Notes: generated by a model not told the origin, from the sequence alone. Shown: positions 35,275 through 47,866, counted from the stretch's first letter. The stretch is DNA of 64,000 nt from Streptomyces sp. MRC013 (GCF_023614235.1 NZ_CP094264.1:1860001-1924000), one strand, 5' to 3'. Program-made: numbers and translations.

Positions 35275-36399
35275 TCAGCGGCGGTGCTGCGAGTCCGCGA
35301 CCGTCACCTCGACGCGCTGGAACTCCTTCAGCTCGCTGTAGCCCGTCGTCGCCATCGCCCGGCGCAGCGCGCCGAAGAAGTTCATCGACCCGTCCGGCGA
35401 GTGCGACGGGCCGGTGAGGATCTCCTCGGTCGTCCCGGCGACGCCCAGGTCGACGAGCTTGCCGCGCGGCACGTCCTCGTGGACGGCCTCCATGCCCCAG
35501 TGGTGGCCCCGGCCGGGCGCGTCCGTGGCGCGGGCCAGCGGGGAGCCCATCATCACCGCGTCGGCGCCGCACGCCACGGCCTTCGGCAGGTCGCCGGACC
35601 AGCCCACGCCGCCGTCGGCGATGACGTGCACGTACCGGCCGCCGGACTCGTCCATGTAGTCGCGGCGGGCGGCGGCCACGTCGGCGACCGCGGTCGCCAT
35701 CGGGACCTGGATGCCCAGGACGTTGCGGGTGGTGTGCGCCGCGCCGCCGCCGAAGCCCACCAGCACGCCCGCCGCGCCCGTGCGCATCAGGTGCAGGGCC
35801 GCCGTGTAGGTGGCGCAGCCGCCGACGATGACCGGGACGTCCAGCTCGTAGATGAACTGCTTGAGGTTCAGCGGCTCGGCGGCGCCGGAGACGTGCTCGG
35901 CGGAGACCGTCGTGCCCCGGATGACGAAGATGTCGACTCCGGCGTCGACGACGGCCTTGGAGAACTGGGCCGTGCGCTGCGGGGAGAGCGCCGCGGCGGT
36001 GACGACGCCGGCGTCGCGGACCTCCTTCAGGCGCTGCCCGATCAGCTCCTCCCTGATCGGGGCGGCGTAGATCTCCTGCAGACGGCGGGTCGCGGTCTCC
36101 CCGTCGAGCCCGGTGATCTCGTCGAGGAGCGGCTGCGGGTCCTCGTAGCGGGTCCACAGGCCCTCGAGGTTGAGGACGCCGAGGCCGCCGAGCTCGCCGA
36201 TGCGGATCGCGGTCCGCGGCGAGACCACGGAGTCCATGGGGGCGGCCAGGAAGGGCAGCTCGAAGCGGTAGGCGTCGATCTGCCACGCGATCGAGACCTC
36301 CTTCGGGTCCCGGGTGCGCCGGCTCGGTACGACGGCGATGTCGTCGAAGGCGTACGCCCTGCGGCCGCGCTTGCCGCGCCCGATCTCGATCTCAGTCAC
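35275..36399 (-). CDS. guaB3: GuaB3-type IMP dehydrogenase family protein
   Basis: A 374-residue TIM-barrel protein of the IMPDH/GMP reductase family without CBS domains: AYAFDDIAVVPSRRTRDPKEV, LAAPMDSVVSPRTAIRIG, HVIADGGVGWSGDLPKAVACG, ADAVMMGSPLARATDAPG. At the active-site loop, where IMPDH has GPGSICTTR, it reads GFGGGAAHTTRNVLGI, so the catalytic Cys is replaced by His. Its reaction is therefore uncertain. It lies downstream of guaB on the same strand but a 15-bp terminator hairpin separates them. ATG 36399 has GGAAAGG upstream. Confidence 0.92.
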   Translation of the reverse strand: MTEIEIGRGKRGRRAYAFDDIAVVPSRRTRDPKEVSIAWQIDAYRFELPFLAAPMDSVVSPRTAIRIGELGGLGVLNLEGLWTRYEDPQPLLDEITGLDGETATRRLQEIYAAPIREELIGQRLKEVRDAGVVTAAALSPQRTAQFSKAVVDAGVDIFVIRGTTVSAEHVSGAAEPLNLKQFIYELDVPVIVGGCATYTAALHLMRTGAAGVLVGFGGGAAHTTRNVLGIQVPMATAVADVAAARRDYMDESGGRYVHVIADGGVGWSGDLPKAVACGADAVMMGSPLARATDAPGRGHHWGMEAVHEDVPRGKLVDLGVAGTTEEILTGPSHSPDGSMNFFGALRRAMATTGYSELKEFQRVEVTVADSQHRR

Positions 36400-36455
36400 G
36401 ATGTGTGGCCTTTCCTTCTGCGTCTGCGCCTACCAGTATCCCCGACGGGCGCGCG

Positions 36456-36491
36456 CAGGGGCGGCCCGGGCGCGGTCCCGGGCCGCCCCTG
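36456..36491 (-). terminator. terminator after guaB
   Basis: CAGGGGCGGCCCGGG (36456-36470) pairs perfectly over 15 bp with 36477-36491 around the loop CGCGGT, 25 bp past the guaB stop and 57 bp before the guaB3 start. guaB3 therefore either depends on read-through or has its own promoter within or after it. Confidence 0.88.
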
Positions 36492-36515
36492 CGGCGGTGT
36501 CGAGCGGGGGTCCGC

Positions 36516-38883
<2,368 letters not shown>

Positions 38884-38983
38884 CCCCTGCGCCCTCCCCT
38901 CCCGCTCGATCGACTCGTCCCCGAGGGACCCCACTCCTCAAGGATGCGGCATCACGCAGGAAACAGACATCGGGCCTGCGCCG

Positions 38984-39009
38984 CCCCGTCCGCCACGCGG
39001 CGGACGGGG
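38984..39009 (-). terminator. terminator after bldM
   Basis: CCCCGTCCGCC (38984-38994) pairs perfectly with GGCGGACGGGG (38999-39009) around ACGC. It starts 27 bp past the bldM stop on the minus strand and is followed in that direction by TGTCTGTTTCC, fairly T-rich. Confidence 0.8.
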
Positions 39010-39035
39010 ACCGGGACGGCCTCGCCGGGGCCGGG

Positions 39036-39647
39036 CTAGCGCACCAGGCCCCAGCGGAAGCCGAGCGCGACGGCGTGGGCGCGGTCCGAGGCGCCCAGCT
39101 TCTTGAACAGCCGGCGTGCGTGGGTCTTGACCGTGTCCTCGGAGAGGAACAGCTCGCGGCCGATCTCGGCGTTCGACCGGCCGTGGCTCATGCCCTCCAG
39201 CACCTGGATCTCGCGGGCCGTGAGCGTCGGCGCGGCGCCCATCTCGGCGGAGCGCAGCCGGCGCGGGGCGAGCCGCCAGGTCGGGTCGGCGAGGGCCTGG
39301 GTGACCGTGGCCCGCAGCTCGGCGCGCGAGGCGTCCTTGTGCAGGTAGCCGCGGGCGCCGGCGGCGACGGCGAGGGCGACGCCGTCGAGGTCCTCGGCGA
39401 CCGTGAGCATGATGATGCGGGCGCCGGGGTCGGCGGAGAGCAGCCGCCGGACGGTCTCCACACCGCCCAGGCCGGGCATGCGCACGTCCATCAGGATCAG
39501 GTCCGAGCGGTCCGCGCCCCAGCGGCGGAGGACTTCCTCGCCGTTGGCCGCGGTCGTCACGCGCTCGACGCCGGGCACGGTCGCGACGGCGCGGCGGAGC
39601 GCTTCTCGGGCAAGCGGGGAGTCGTCGCAGACGAGTACGGATGTCAT
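39036..39647 (-). CDS. bldM: developmental response regulator BldM
   Basis: Orphan response regulator needed for aerial hyphae and, as a WhiI heterodimer, for sporulation genes in Streptomyces. The 203 residues hold a receiver domain (CDDSPLAREALRRAV, MDVRMPGLGGVET, LTVAED, LHKDASR) with the acidic pocket retained. A GerE/LuxR helix-turn-helix (LTAREIQVLEGMSHGRSNAE to VKTHARRLFKKLG) completes it. ATG 39647 has GGAGGA upstream. whiD lies divergently beyond it. In S. coelicolor transcription depends partly on sigma BldN, and a matching promoter-like motif is present. Confidence 0.96.
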   Translation of the reverse strand: MTSVLVCDDSPLAREALRRAVATVPGVERVTTAANGEEVLRRWGADRSDLILMDVRMPGLGGVETVRRLLSADPGARIIMLTVAEDLDGVALAVAAGARGYLHKDASRAELRATVTQALADPTWRLAPRRLRSAEMGAAPTLTAREIQVLEGMSHGRSNAEIGRELFLSEDTVKTHARRLFKKLGASDRAHAVALGFRWGLVR

Positions 39648-39671
39648 GGCCGTCCTCCGCAGCTGATGCGC

Positions 39672-39699
39672 GTCACCTTGGGCCTCCAGGCTGGTTACG
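39672..39699 (-). promoter_or_regulatory. candidate sigma-BldN-type promoter of bldM
   Basis: On the minus strand CGTAAC (39699-39694) is followed after 16 bases by GGTGAC (39677-39672), 24 bases upstream of the bldM ATG. CGTAAC with a 16-bp spacer is the reported -35 and spacing for sigma BldN; the -10 fits less well than CGTTGA. Confidence 0.4.
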
Positions 39700-40014
39700 A
39701 ATCGTCACCTGTGCGGTTGACGCCCTCGGACACCCGCCCGAGCGCTTTTCCTTCAACCGCCTCCGCACTCTCAACGATGGTCACTCGAAAGAGTTACGGG
39801 TACGAGCACCTCTCCAACACTCCGCGTGAAGGGGCGTACGCGGAGCAGAGCGCCGCAGGTCGCCGCCGCTCCATCCAGAGCTATGCCCCATTTAGCGGTT
39901 TTTCCTTCCCTTTGGCAGTGTCTGTAGCTAGATTCGCAATGAGTCATATTTACATCTACTGCGACAAGTAGTCCGCTCAGTAAGCTCCGCACCGGTACCA
40001 AGGGGACATGCGCC
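39700..40014. other. bldM-whiD divergent regulatory region
   Basis: About 315 bp without a gene, noticeably AT-rich from 39890 to 39990 (runs of T, TAGATT, CATATTTACATC). This region should carry the whiD promoters and operators for developmental regulators; TAGATT near 39930 is a possible -10. I could not assign a precise -35. Confidence 0.5.
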
Positions 40015-40332
40015 ATGGCAGATTTCTCCCGCCTTCCCGGACCCAACGCCGACCTGTGGGACTGGCAGCTGCTCGCGGCCTGCCGGGGGGTCGACAGCTC
40101 GCTGTTCTTCCACCCCGAGGGGGAGCGCGGCGCGGCGCGGAGCGCGCGTGAGAACTCGGCGAAGGAGGTCTGCATGCGCTGCCCGGTGCGGGCCGAGTGC
40201 GCCGCCCACGCCCTGGCCGTGCGCGAGCCCTACGGCGTGTGGGGCGGCCTCACCGAGGACGAGCGCGAGGAGCTGATGGGCCGGGCGCGCGCCCGGCTGG
40301 TCACGACGTCGACGCCGTCGGGGAAGAGCTGA
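40015..40332 (+). CDS. whiD: WhiB-like iron-sulfur regulator WhiD
   Basis: A 105-residue WhiB-like [4Fe-4S] protein required for late sporulation in Streptomyces. Cluster Cys residues are in LLAACRGVDSS, KEVCMRCPVRAECAAHA, giving the C-x29-C-x2-C-x5-C pattern. The turn GVWGGLTEDERE and a basic tail GRARARL are the DNA-binding part. ATG 40015 follows AAGGGGAC at about eight bases and gives the conserved N-terminus MADFSRLPGPNADLWDW. The tail is a few residues shorter than S. coelicolor WhiD (from memory 112). Divergent from bldM. Confidence 0.96.
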   Translation: MADFSRLPGPNADLWDWQLLAACRGVDSSLFFHPEGERGAARSARENSAKEVCMRCPVRAECAAHALAVREPYGVWGGLTEDEREELMGRARARLVTTSTPSGKS

Positions 40333-40514
40333 CGGCGGGCCGGTCCCGTTTTCTAGAGGAACGTTTCAGCAACCACGTCCCGGCAACAGCGCGCACAGGC
40401 GGCGGGCCACCCCTCCCGGCGCCCGGCGCGCACCCGCCGGCGACCGCGCACCCGCGACCGCACGCGCGGGGCCGCCCGGGCCCGTGAGGAGCCCCGCCGC
40501 CCCGGGCCGTCCCC

Positions 40515-41408
40515 CTACGCGCGCGAAGCCGCCTCCGCCAGCCGGTCCAGCGTGGCCGCGACGGCCGGGACCCGCGCCAGGTCCGGCAGGGTGAGGGCGA
40601 CGATCTCCCGCTCCACCGGCGGCTCGACCGCGACCGTACGGGCGCCCCGGGGCCGTACCGACTCCACGGCCAGCTCCGGCAGGACCGCCACCCCGAGCCC
40701 GGCGCCGACGAGGCCCACGACCGCCGGGTAGTCGTCGGTGGCGAAGTCGATGGAGGGGGTGAAGCCGGCCTCCTCGCAGACCTCCACCAGCTGGCGCCGG
40801 CACCGGGGGCAGCCCGCGATCCAGGGCTCCCCGGCCAGGTCCCCGATCGCCACGGCGCCCGCGCCGGCCAGCCGGTGCCCCTCGGGGACGAGGCCGACGA
40901 GCCGGTCGGCGAGCAGGGGTCGCACCACCAGGTCGTCCCACTCGGCGGCGCCGCCCGCGTACCGGAAGGCCAGGGCGACGTCGCAGTCGCCCTCCCGGAG
41001 CATCTCGACCGAGCGGGGCGGCTCCGCCTCGACGAGGGAGACCCGGACGCCGGGGTGCTCGGCGCGCAGGGCGGCGAGGGCGGTGGGGACCAGCGTGGAG
41101 CTGCCGCTGGGGAAGGAGACGAGCCGGACGCGGCCGGCGCGCAGGCCCGCGATGGCGGCGACCTCCTCCTCGGCGGCGGTCAGCCCGGCGAGGATTCCCG
41201 CGGCGTGCCGTACCAGGGCCTCCCCGGCCTGGGTGAGGCGCATCTCGCGACCGGTGCGGACGAGCAGCGGCGTGCCCGCGGACGCCTCCAGCGCCTTCAT
41301 CTGCTGGCTGACCGCCGGCTGGGTACAGCCCAGCTCGCGGGCCGCGGCGGAGAAGGAGCCGGTGGCGGCCACGGCGCGGAAGACTCGGAGGTGGCGGGCT
41401 TCGATCAC
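40515..41408 (-). CDS. LysR-family transcriptional regulator
   Basis: A 297-residue LysR regulator. N-terminal winged helix-turn-helix: ARHLRVFRAVAATGSFSAAA, LGCTQPAVSQQMKALEASAG. A periplasmic-binding-like effector domain follows, with a Cys pair (AGCPRCRRQLVEVCEEAG) that is unusual and could be redox- or metal-sensitive. ATG 41408. Divergent from the MOSC gene, which it probably controls together with its own transcription, as LysR regulators commonly do. The effector is unknown. Confidence 0.9.
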   Translation of the reverse strand: MIEARHLRVFRAVAATGSFSAAARELGCTQPAVSQQMKALEASAGTPLLVRTGREMRLTQAGEALVRHAAGILAGLTAAEEEVAAIAGLRAGRVRLVSFPSGSSTLVPTALAALRAEHPGVRVSLVEAEPPRSVEMLREGDCDVALAFRYAGGAAEWDDLVVRPLLADRLVGLVPEGHRLAGAGAVAIGDLAGEPWIAGCPRCRRQLVEVCEEAGFTPSIDFATDDYPAVVGLVGAGLGVAVLPELAVESVRPRGARTVAVEPPVEREIVALTLPDLARVPAVAATLDRLAEAASRA

Positions 41409-41506
41409 CAGTCGACCATAAGGCCTTCTTTATCTTTCCGTGAAATCCCAACTGGATTCTTTGAGCGAATCGGCGCTAGCGTGCGGCCATGGGAGAGATC
41501 ACCGCG

Positions 41507-42187
41507 ATGCGGGTGCTGACGGTCAACACGGGGCGCCGGGAGAAGACGGAGCACACCGACGCGCCGGGCGGCGAGACGGGGATCGGGAAGGTCCCGGTGG
41601 AGGGGCCCGTACGGGTGGCGGACCCGGGCCCCGCAGGGGTCGGCGGCGGGGGCGTGGCCGGGGACGCCGTGTGCGACCTGCGCCACCACGGCGGTTCGCA
41701 CCGGGCGGTGTACGCCTTCGCGCGCGAGGAGCTGGACCGCTGGGAGGAGGAGCTGGGCCGGCCGCTGCCGAACGGTTCCTTCGGGGAGAACCTGACCACG
41801 TCGGGGGTGGACGTCGACGGGGCGCTGCTCGGGGAGCGGTGGCGGATCGGCGCGTCGCTGGTGCTGGAGGTGACGGACGCGCGCGTGCCGTGCCGCACGT
41901 TCGCCGGCCGGCTGGGCGAGCGGGGGTGGGTCAGGCGGTTCACCGAGCGCGGGGCGCCGGGGGCGTACCTGCGGGTGGTCGAGCCGGGCGAGGTCCGGGC
42001 GGGCGACCCGGTCGAGATCGCGTACCGGCCGGGCCACGGGGTGACCGTGGCGGTGGCGTTCCGCGCGCGGACCACGCGGCGCGAACTGCTGCCGCAGGTC
42101 CTGGCGGCGGGTGACGCCCCGCATCCGGAGCTGCTGGAGGCGGCGCGGAGGTACGCGGAGCGGACGCCCCGGACGCCGGTCCCCTGA
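41507..42187 (+). CDS. MOSC domain-containing protein
   Basis: MOSC (molybdenum cofactor sulfurase C-terminal) domain protein of about 226 residues, YiiM-like. These handle sulfur or reduce N-hydroxylated bases with molybdenum cofactor. Motifs: LRHHGGSHRAVYAFAREELD, NGSFGENLTTSGVDV, and the conserved Cys in EVTDARVPCRTFAGRL. ATG 41507 (MRVLTVNTGRR) has GGAGAG nine bases upstream. ATG 41489 is also possible, as a leaderless start after TAGCGT at 41477-41482. Divergent from a LysR gene. Confidence 0.88.
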   Translation: MRVLTVNTGRREKTEHTDAPGGETGIGKVPVEGPVRVADPGPAGVGGGGVAGDAVCDLRHHGGSHRAVYAFAREELDRWEEELGRPLPNGSFGENLTTSGVDVDGALLGERWRIGASLVLEVTDARVPCRTFAGRLGERGWVRRFTERGAPGAYLRVVEPGEVRAGDPVEIAYRPGHGVTVAVAFRARTTRRELLPQVLAAGDAPHPELLEAARRYAERTPRTPVP

Positions 42188-42239
42188 GCCCCCGGCCCGC
42201 ACGGGCGGGGCGCCGGCGGGCGGGGCGCCGGCGGGGCAC

Positions 42240-42245
42240 TAACGT
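42240..42245 (+). promoter_or_regulatory. candidate -10 for leaderless SDR transcript
   Basis: TAACGT (42240-42245) is followed seven bases later by the ATG at 42253, with no ribosome site between. This TANNNT spacing is typical of leaderless mRNAs in actinobacteria. Confidence 0.45.
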
Positions 42246-42252
42246 GCCGCGT

Positions 42253-43026
42253 ATGACGAGTGCACTGATTACCGGCGCGACGGCGGGCATCGGGGCCGCG
42301 TTCGCGCGGCGGCTGGCGGCCGACGGCCGCGACGTGGTCCTGGTCGCCCGCGACGCGGAGCGGCTGCGGGAGCAGGCGACCGAACTGCACGACCGGCACG
42401 GCGTCGAGGCGGAGGTGCTGCCCGCGGACCTCGCCTCGGAGGAGGGCATCGCCGCCGTCGAGGCGCGCCTCGCCGACGCGAAGCGGCCCGTGGACCTGCT
42501 GGTCAACAACGCGGGGTTCGGCAACAAGGGCCGCTTCCTGGAGGTGGCGATGGCCGACGAGCTGCGGATGCTGAAGGTGCACTGCGAGGCGGTGCTGCGG
42601 CTGACGGCGGCGGCGACGGCGCCGATGTGCGAGCGGCGGCGGGGCGGCGTGGTGAACGTCGCGTCCGTCGCCGCCTTCGTGCCGCGCGGGACGTACGGGG
42701 CGTCGAAGGCGTGGGTCGTGCAGTTCACCCAGGGCGTGGCACGGGACCTCGCGGGGAGCGGGGTGCGGCTGATGGCGCTGTGCCCCGGCTTCGTGCGGAC
42801 GGAGTTCCACCAGCGGGCCGGGATGGGCACGGACAACATCCCCGGGTGGATGTGGCTGGACGCCGACAGGGTCGTGGAGGACGCGCTGGCGGACCTGGCC
42901 CGCGGACGGACGCTGTCGGTGCCGGACCCGCGGTACAAGGCGCTGATGGGCGTGGTGAAGCTGGTCCCGCGCGGGCTGCTGGGCGGGGTGAGCTCGCGGG
43001 CGGGGCGCAGGTACGGCCCGCGGTAG
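42253..43026 (+). CDS. short-chain dehydrogenase/reductase
   Basis: A 257-residue classical SDR. NAD(P) loop ITGATAGIGAAFARRL, NNAGFGNKG, catalytic Ser in VNVASVAAFV, Tyr and Lys in TYGASKAWVVQF, then LCPGFVRTEFHQ. Substrate unknown. The start is ATG 42253 (MTSALITG), which fits the glycine loop close to the N-terminus; GTG 42244 is in frame but falls inside the -10 motif. It follows the MOSC gene by 65 bases but has its own promoter candidate. Confidence 0.9.
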   Translation: MTSALITGATAGIGAAFARRLAADGRDVVLVARDAERLREQATELHDRHGVEAEVLPADLASEEGIAAVEARLADAKRPVDLLVNNAGFGNKGRFLEVAMADELRMLKVHCEAVLRLTAAATAPMCERRRGGVVNVASVAAFVPRGTYGASKAWVVQFTQGVARDLAGSGVRLMALCPGFVRTEFHQRAGMGTDNIPGWMWLDADRVVEDALADLARGRTLSVPDPRYKALMGVVKLVPRGLLGGVSSRAGRRYGPR

Positions 43027-43129
43027 GGCGCTCGGGCGGAGCGGAGCGGGACGGCGGGGCGTTCCGGACGCGGGCCGCTCCGCGTCCGGGGCCGGACCGC
43101 GGGGCGGGGCGGCGGGGCGGGGCGCCGGG

Positions 43130-44023
43130 TCAGCGGGCCGGGTCCTTCGGGCGGAACGCCTCGCGGCCGTGGGCGAGGAACGCGCGGACCGCCGGGTCCC
43201 GGGTGTTCTTCCAGACCAGGGCGAGCAGCGCGGGCGCCCGGGCGTCCTCGATGACGCGGGCCGTGAGCCGGTCGTCGTGGTGGGCCGCCATCGACTCGCT
43301 GAGCACGGCGACGGCGAGGCCGCGTGCGGCCAGGTCGGCGACGGCGTCCGCCGCGCCGGCCTGCAGGGTGACGGCGGGCCGCACCCCCGCGTCGGCGCAG
43401 GCCCGGTCGAAGACGGCGCGCAGGCCGGTGCCGGGCGGCATGCAGACGACCGGGTGGGCGGCGACGTCGCGCAGGGTGGGGCGCCGCCGCTCCGCCAGGG
43501 GGTGCCCGGCCGGGACGGCCGCGACGAGCCGCTCGCTGGCGAGGACCAGCGACTCCAGTCCCTCGGGGGGCGGGGCCGGGGTGCCGACCAGCGCCAGGTC
43601 GAGGGCGCCCGTGCGGACCGCCGCGACGAGCCGGTCCGAGTCGGCCTCCCGCAGCAGGACCTCCACGCCGGGGTGCGCCCCGTGGAACGCGGCGAGGGCG
43701 TCGAACAGCGGGGTGAGCGTGCAGCCGACCACCATGCCGAGCGAGAGCCGGCCCCGTACCAGACCCGTCACCCCGGCCACCGCCCGGCCCAGCGCGTCGG
43801 CGGCGGCGAGCGCGGCCCGGGCGTGTTCGAGGGCGGCCTCCCCGGCGGCGGTGAGGGTGGCGATGCGCGTCGACCGGTCGAACAGCTCCGCGCCCAGTTC
43901 CTGCTCCAGTCCGCGTATCCGCGCGCTGATCCCGGACTGGCTGATGTGCACCCGCTCCGCGGCGCGGGTGAAGTTCCGCTCCTCGGCGACCGCGACGAAG
44001 TACTCCAGCTGCCTCAGGTCCAT
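43130..44023 (-). CDS. LysR-family transcriptional regulator
   Basis: A 297-residue LysR regulator: helix-turn-helix MDLRQLEYFVAVAEERNFTR, ERVHISQSGISARIRGLEQE, and a full effector domain ending HGREAFRPKDPAR. ATG 44023 is preferred by family alignment over upstream in-frame ATGs. Divergent, with 94 bp between, from a small SnoaL-like gene that is its most likely target. Confidence 0.9.
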   Translation of the reverse strand: MDLRQLEYFVAVAEERNFTRAAERVHISQSGISARIRGLEQELGAELFDRSTRIATLTAAGEAALEHARAALAAADALGRAVAGVTGLVRGRLSLGMVVGCTLTPLFDALAAFHGAHPGVEVLLREADSDRLVAAVRTGALDLALVGTPAPPPEGLESLVLASERLVAAVPAGHPLAERRRPTLRDVAAHPVVCMPPGTGLRAVFDRACADAGVRPAVTLQAGAADAVADLAARGLAVAVLSESMAAHHDDRLTARVIEDARAPALLALVWKNTRDPAVRAFLAHGREAFRPKDPAR

Positions 44024-44117
44024 GACTGGTGATTCTAGTTTCCAGCAGAACCATCTGTTGGACTTCTGAACGGCCGGTGGCGAGGCTGGAGTCCGGAGTC
44101 CCGTGCAGGAGGAGACC

Positions 44118-44486
44118 ATGTCGGAGCAGTACGAGAAGGCCATGCGGCCCGAGGACCTCACCCGCCTGTTCGTGGAGCGGTCGAACGCCGGGGACGCGGC
44201 CGGGGTCGCCGCGCTCTACGAGGAGGACGCGGTGCTCGCGTACCCGCCCGGGCGGCGGACGGTCGGCCGGGAGGCGATCCGCGCGCTGTGGGAGCGGGTG
44301 CTGGCCGACCGGCCGCACTTCGAGCCGGAGCCGCCGCTCCCGACGCTCGTCTGCGGCGACGTCGCGCTCACCTCCACGCCGCCGGGGGACGGTGCCGGGG
44401 CGCGGGCGCAGGTGGTGCGGCGCCAGCCCGACGGGAGCTGGCTGCGGGTGCTGGACCAGCCGGAGTTCACGCCGCCGCGCGGCTGA
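44118..44486 (+). CDS. SnoaL/NTF2-like small protein
   Basis: A 122-residue single-domain alpha+beta cone protein: LTRLFVERSNAGDAAGVAAL, YEEDAVLAYPPGRRTVGREA, IRALWERVLADRP, ending GSWLRVLDQPEFTPPRG. Members include small-molecule cyclases and ketosteroid-isomerase-like enzymes as well as proteins of unknown role. ATG 44118 has GGAGGAG five bases upstream, clearly better than the GTG at 44103. Divergent from a LysR gene, so probably inducible. Confidence 0.85.
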   Translation: MSEQYEKAMRPEDLTRLFVERSNAGDAAGVAALYEEDAVLAYPPGRRTVGREAIRALWERVLADRPHFEPEPPLPTLVCGDVALTSTPPGDGAGARAQVVRRQPDGSWLRVLDQPEFTPPRG

Positions 44487-44545
44487 GCCGGGCCGGGGGA
44501 CGGGCGGGGCCCGGCGCCCCTCGCGGGGGCACCGGGCCTCGTGGT

Positions 44546-44574
44546 GCGCGGGCCGGGCCGGAGCCGGCCCGCGC
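44546..44574. terminator. bidirectional terminator between SnoaL-like gene and groEL
   Basis: GCGCGGGCCGG (44546-44556) pairs perfectly with CCGGCCCGCGC (44564-44574) around a 7-base loop, 14 bp past the groEL stop on the minus strand and 60 bp past the plus-strand gene. Confidence 0.8.
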
Positions 44575-44588
44575 GGGGTGACCGGGGG

Positions 44589-46226
<1,638 letters not shown>

Positions 46227-46335
46227 TCAGCCCTCTCGGTACTGGGTGGAGAAGGAACGGCGCCCCTCGCCGCCCGGCGCACGTGCGGCAGCACAGCAGC
46301 GGGGGCCAGGGGCGCGGTTCACGGCACGTGGTGGA

Positions 46336-46644
46336 TTACTTCTCGACGATCGCGAGCACGTCGCGGGCCGAGAGGACGAGGTACTCCTCGCCGCTGTACT
46401 TCACCTCGGTGCCGCCGTACTTGCTGTAGAGCACGACGTCGCCGGTCTTGACGTCGAGCGGCAGGCGCTCGCCGTTCTCGAAGCGGCCCGGGCCGACGGC
46501 CAGGACGACGCCCTCCTGGGGCTTCTCCTTGGCGGTGTCCGGGATGACCAGGCCCGAGGCCGTGGTCTGCTCGGCGTCGAGCGGCTGGACCACGATGCGG
46601 TCCTCGAGCGGCTTGATGGCAACCTTGGAGCTGGTGGTCGTCAC
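46336..46644 (-). CDS. groES: co-chaperonin GroES
   Basis: A 102-residue co-chaperonin: [20 protein letters not shown], the mobile loop [20 protein letters not shown] and the beta-barrel end [23 protein letters not shown] 46644 gives [15 protein letters not shown] with GGAGGT-like sequence upstream. First gene of the groESL operon, with two CIRCE operators in its promoter region. Confidence 0.97.
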   Translation of the reverse strand: MTTTSSKVAIKPLEDRIVVQPLDAEQTTASGLVIPDTAKEKPQEGVVLAVGPGRFENGERLPLDVKTGDVVLYSKYGGTEVKYSGEEYLVLSARDVLAIVEK

Positions 46645-46743
46645 GATCCGACCTCCCCCTTCGGAGATCTCACGGGGTCAACTGTCTGAGGTGGCGACCA
46701 GGTGGATCCGTCGTCGCGGGTGCCGGACCTGCCCGTCGCTGTG

Positions 46744-46770
46744 TTGGCACTCTCCTGCGGGGAGTGCCAG
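46744..46770 (-). promoter_or_regulatory. CIRCE operator 2 (HrcA site)
   Basis: TTGGCACTC, nine bases, GAGTGCCAG: an 8-of-9 match to the CIRCE inverted repeat on each side. Closest to groES (100 bp from its start). Bound by HrcA in the absence of stress. Confidence 0.9.
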
Positions 46771-46790
46771 AGCCGAGACTATGACCGCGG

Positions 46791-46817
46791 TTAGCACTCG
46801 GTCAAGCGGAGTGCCAG
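46791..46817 (-). promoter_or_regulatory. CIRCE operator 1 (HrcA site)
   Basis: TTAGCACTC, nine bases, GAGTGCCAG: the left arm is the exact CIRCE consensus. The two CIRCE copies are 47 bp apart centre to centre, so HrcA dimers could bind nearly on the same face of the helix. Confidence 0.93.
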
Positions 46818-46899
46818 TCACGGGGTCGCGCGCCGCTCTCGCACCGGTACTGACGTGCGACGGAGGTCGAACGGATCTCCGCCGCGGGCGCGTCGCGGC

Positions 46900-47866
46900 T
46901 CACACGTAGTCCTCCAGCCGGGCCACCGCGTACCCGCGCGCCGTGATGGTGTCCACGGCCCGGCGGATCATGTCGGCCATCGATCCCTTCCACTCGCCGC
47001 GGCCCCGGAAGTGGGTGAGGACGATGTCGCCGGGGTGCAGGTCGCGGTCCCACTCGCGCCACTCCATGCGGTCCGGGAACGCCTCGGCGGACCACAGCGG
47101 CACGGCCTTGATGCCGCAGTCGCGGGCGGCGCGCAGCGTGTCGGCGTCGTAGTTGCCGTACGGCGGGCGGAACAGCGTGGGCCGCTTGCCGTAGCGGCGT
47201 TCGATCACGTCCTGCTGGCCGCAGATCTCGCGCTTCTGCTCCGCGTACGACAGCGCGGGCATGTAGGGGTGGGTGAGGGTGTGGTTGTGCAGGGCGACGC
47301 CGAGGCCCTGCATGCGCTTGAAGTAGCCGTAGTCCTCCTTGACCAGGTAGTCGCTGAGGAAGGCGCTGTAGGGGATGTCCAGTTCGGACATCATCCGCAG
47401 CAGTTCGGGGTCCTTCTCCGCGCCGTCGTCGATGGTCAGGAACACCACGCGGTCGCGGGTGGGGACGGTGGTGAAGACCGGGGGGAGGTCGGGGTCGCCG
47501 ACCTCGAAACCCTTACGGAAGGTGATCTTCGGCTTCATCTTCGGGGGTCCGGCGGAAGGAGCGGCGTCCGCTTCAGCCCCCACCGCCGGGCGACGGCCGT
47601 ACGGGCCGCGTGCGCCCGCCGGAACCGTTCCGCGTACGCGCTCAGCGCCCCGGACCCGGTCCGGGCCTGCGGGAGCCCCCCTCCCGCCCCTCCGGGGCCT
47701 GCCGGCCCTCGCGGCCGTGCCGGCCCGCCGCCGACGGCGCCGCTCCGGGCGGGTCGGTGCCCTCCGCCGCGCAGGCCGTCCCCAGGGCGGCGGCAAGCAG
47801 GGCCGCAGCCACCCGTAGACCGGTCCTATTTACCGATGATGGACGCTTTTGTCGTACTAGCTGCAT
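46900..47866 (-). pseudogene. polysaccharide deacetylase lipoprotein, two frame breaks
   Basis: ATG 47866 starts a lipoprotein signal (LRVAAALLAAALGTACAAEG, lipobox Cys in GTAC). The frame is lost near 47650 and a second segment follows (YAERFRRAHAARTAVARRWG). It breaks again at G5 47543-47547 before KITFRKGFEVGDPDLPPVF and the catalytic NodB domain. The domain has VVFLTIDDGAEKDP (metal Asp), HNHTLTHPYMP (HxxxH), RPPYGNYDADTLRAA and DIVLTHFRG. Adding one base at each point gives one continuous secreted carbohydrate esterase family 4 protein. The catalytic part alone is open from 47796. Likely acts on peptidoglycan or another GlcNAc polymer. Confidence 0.75.
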
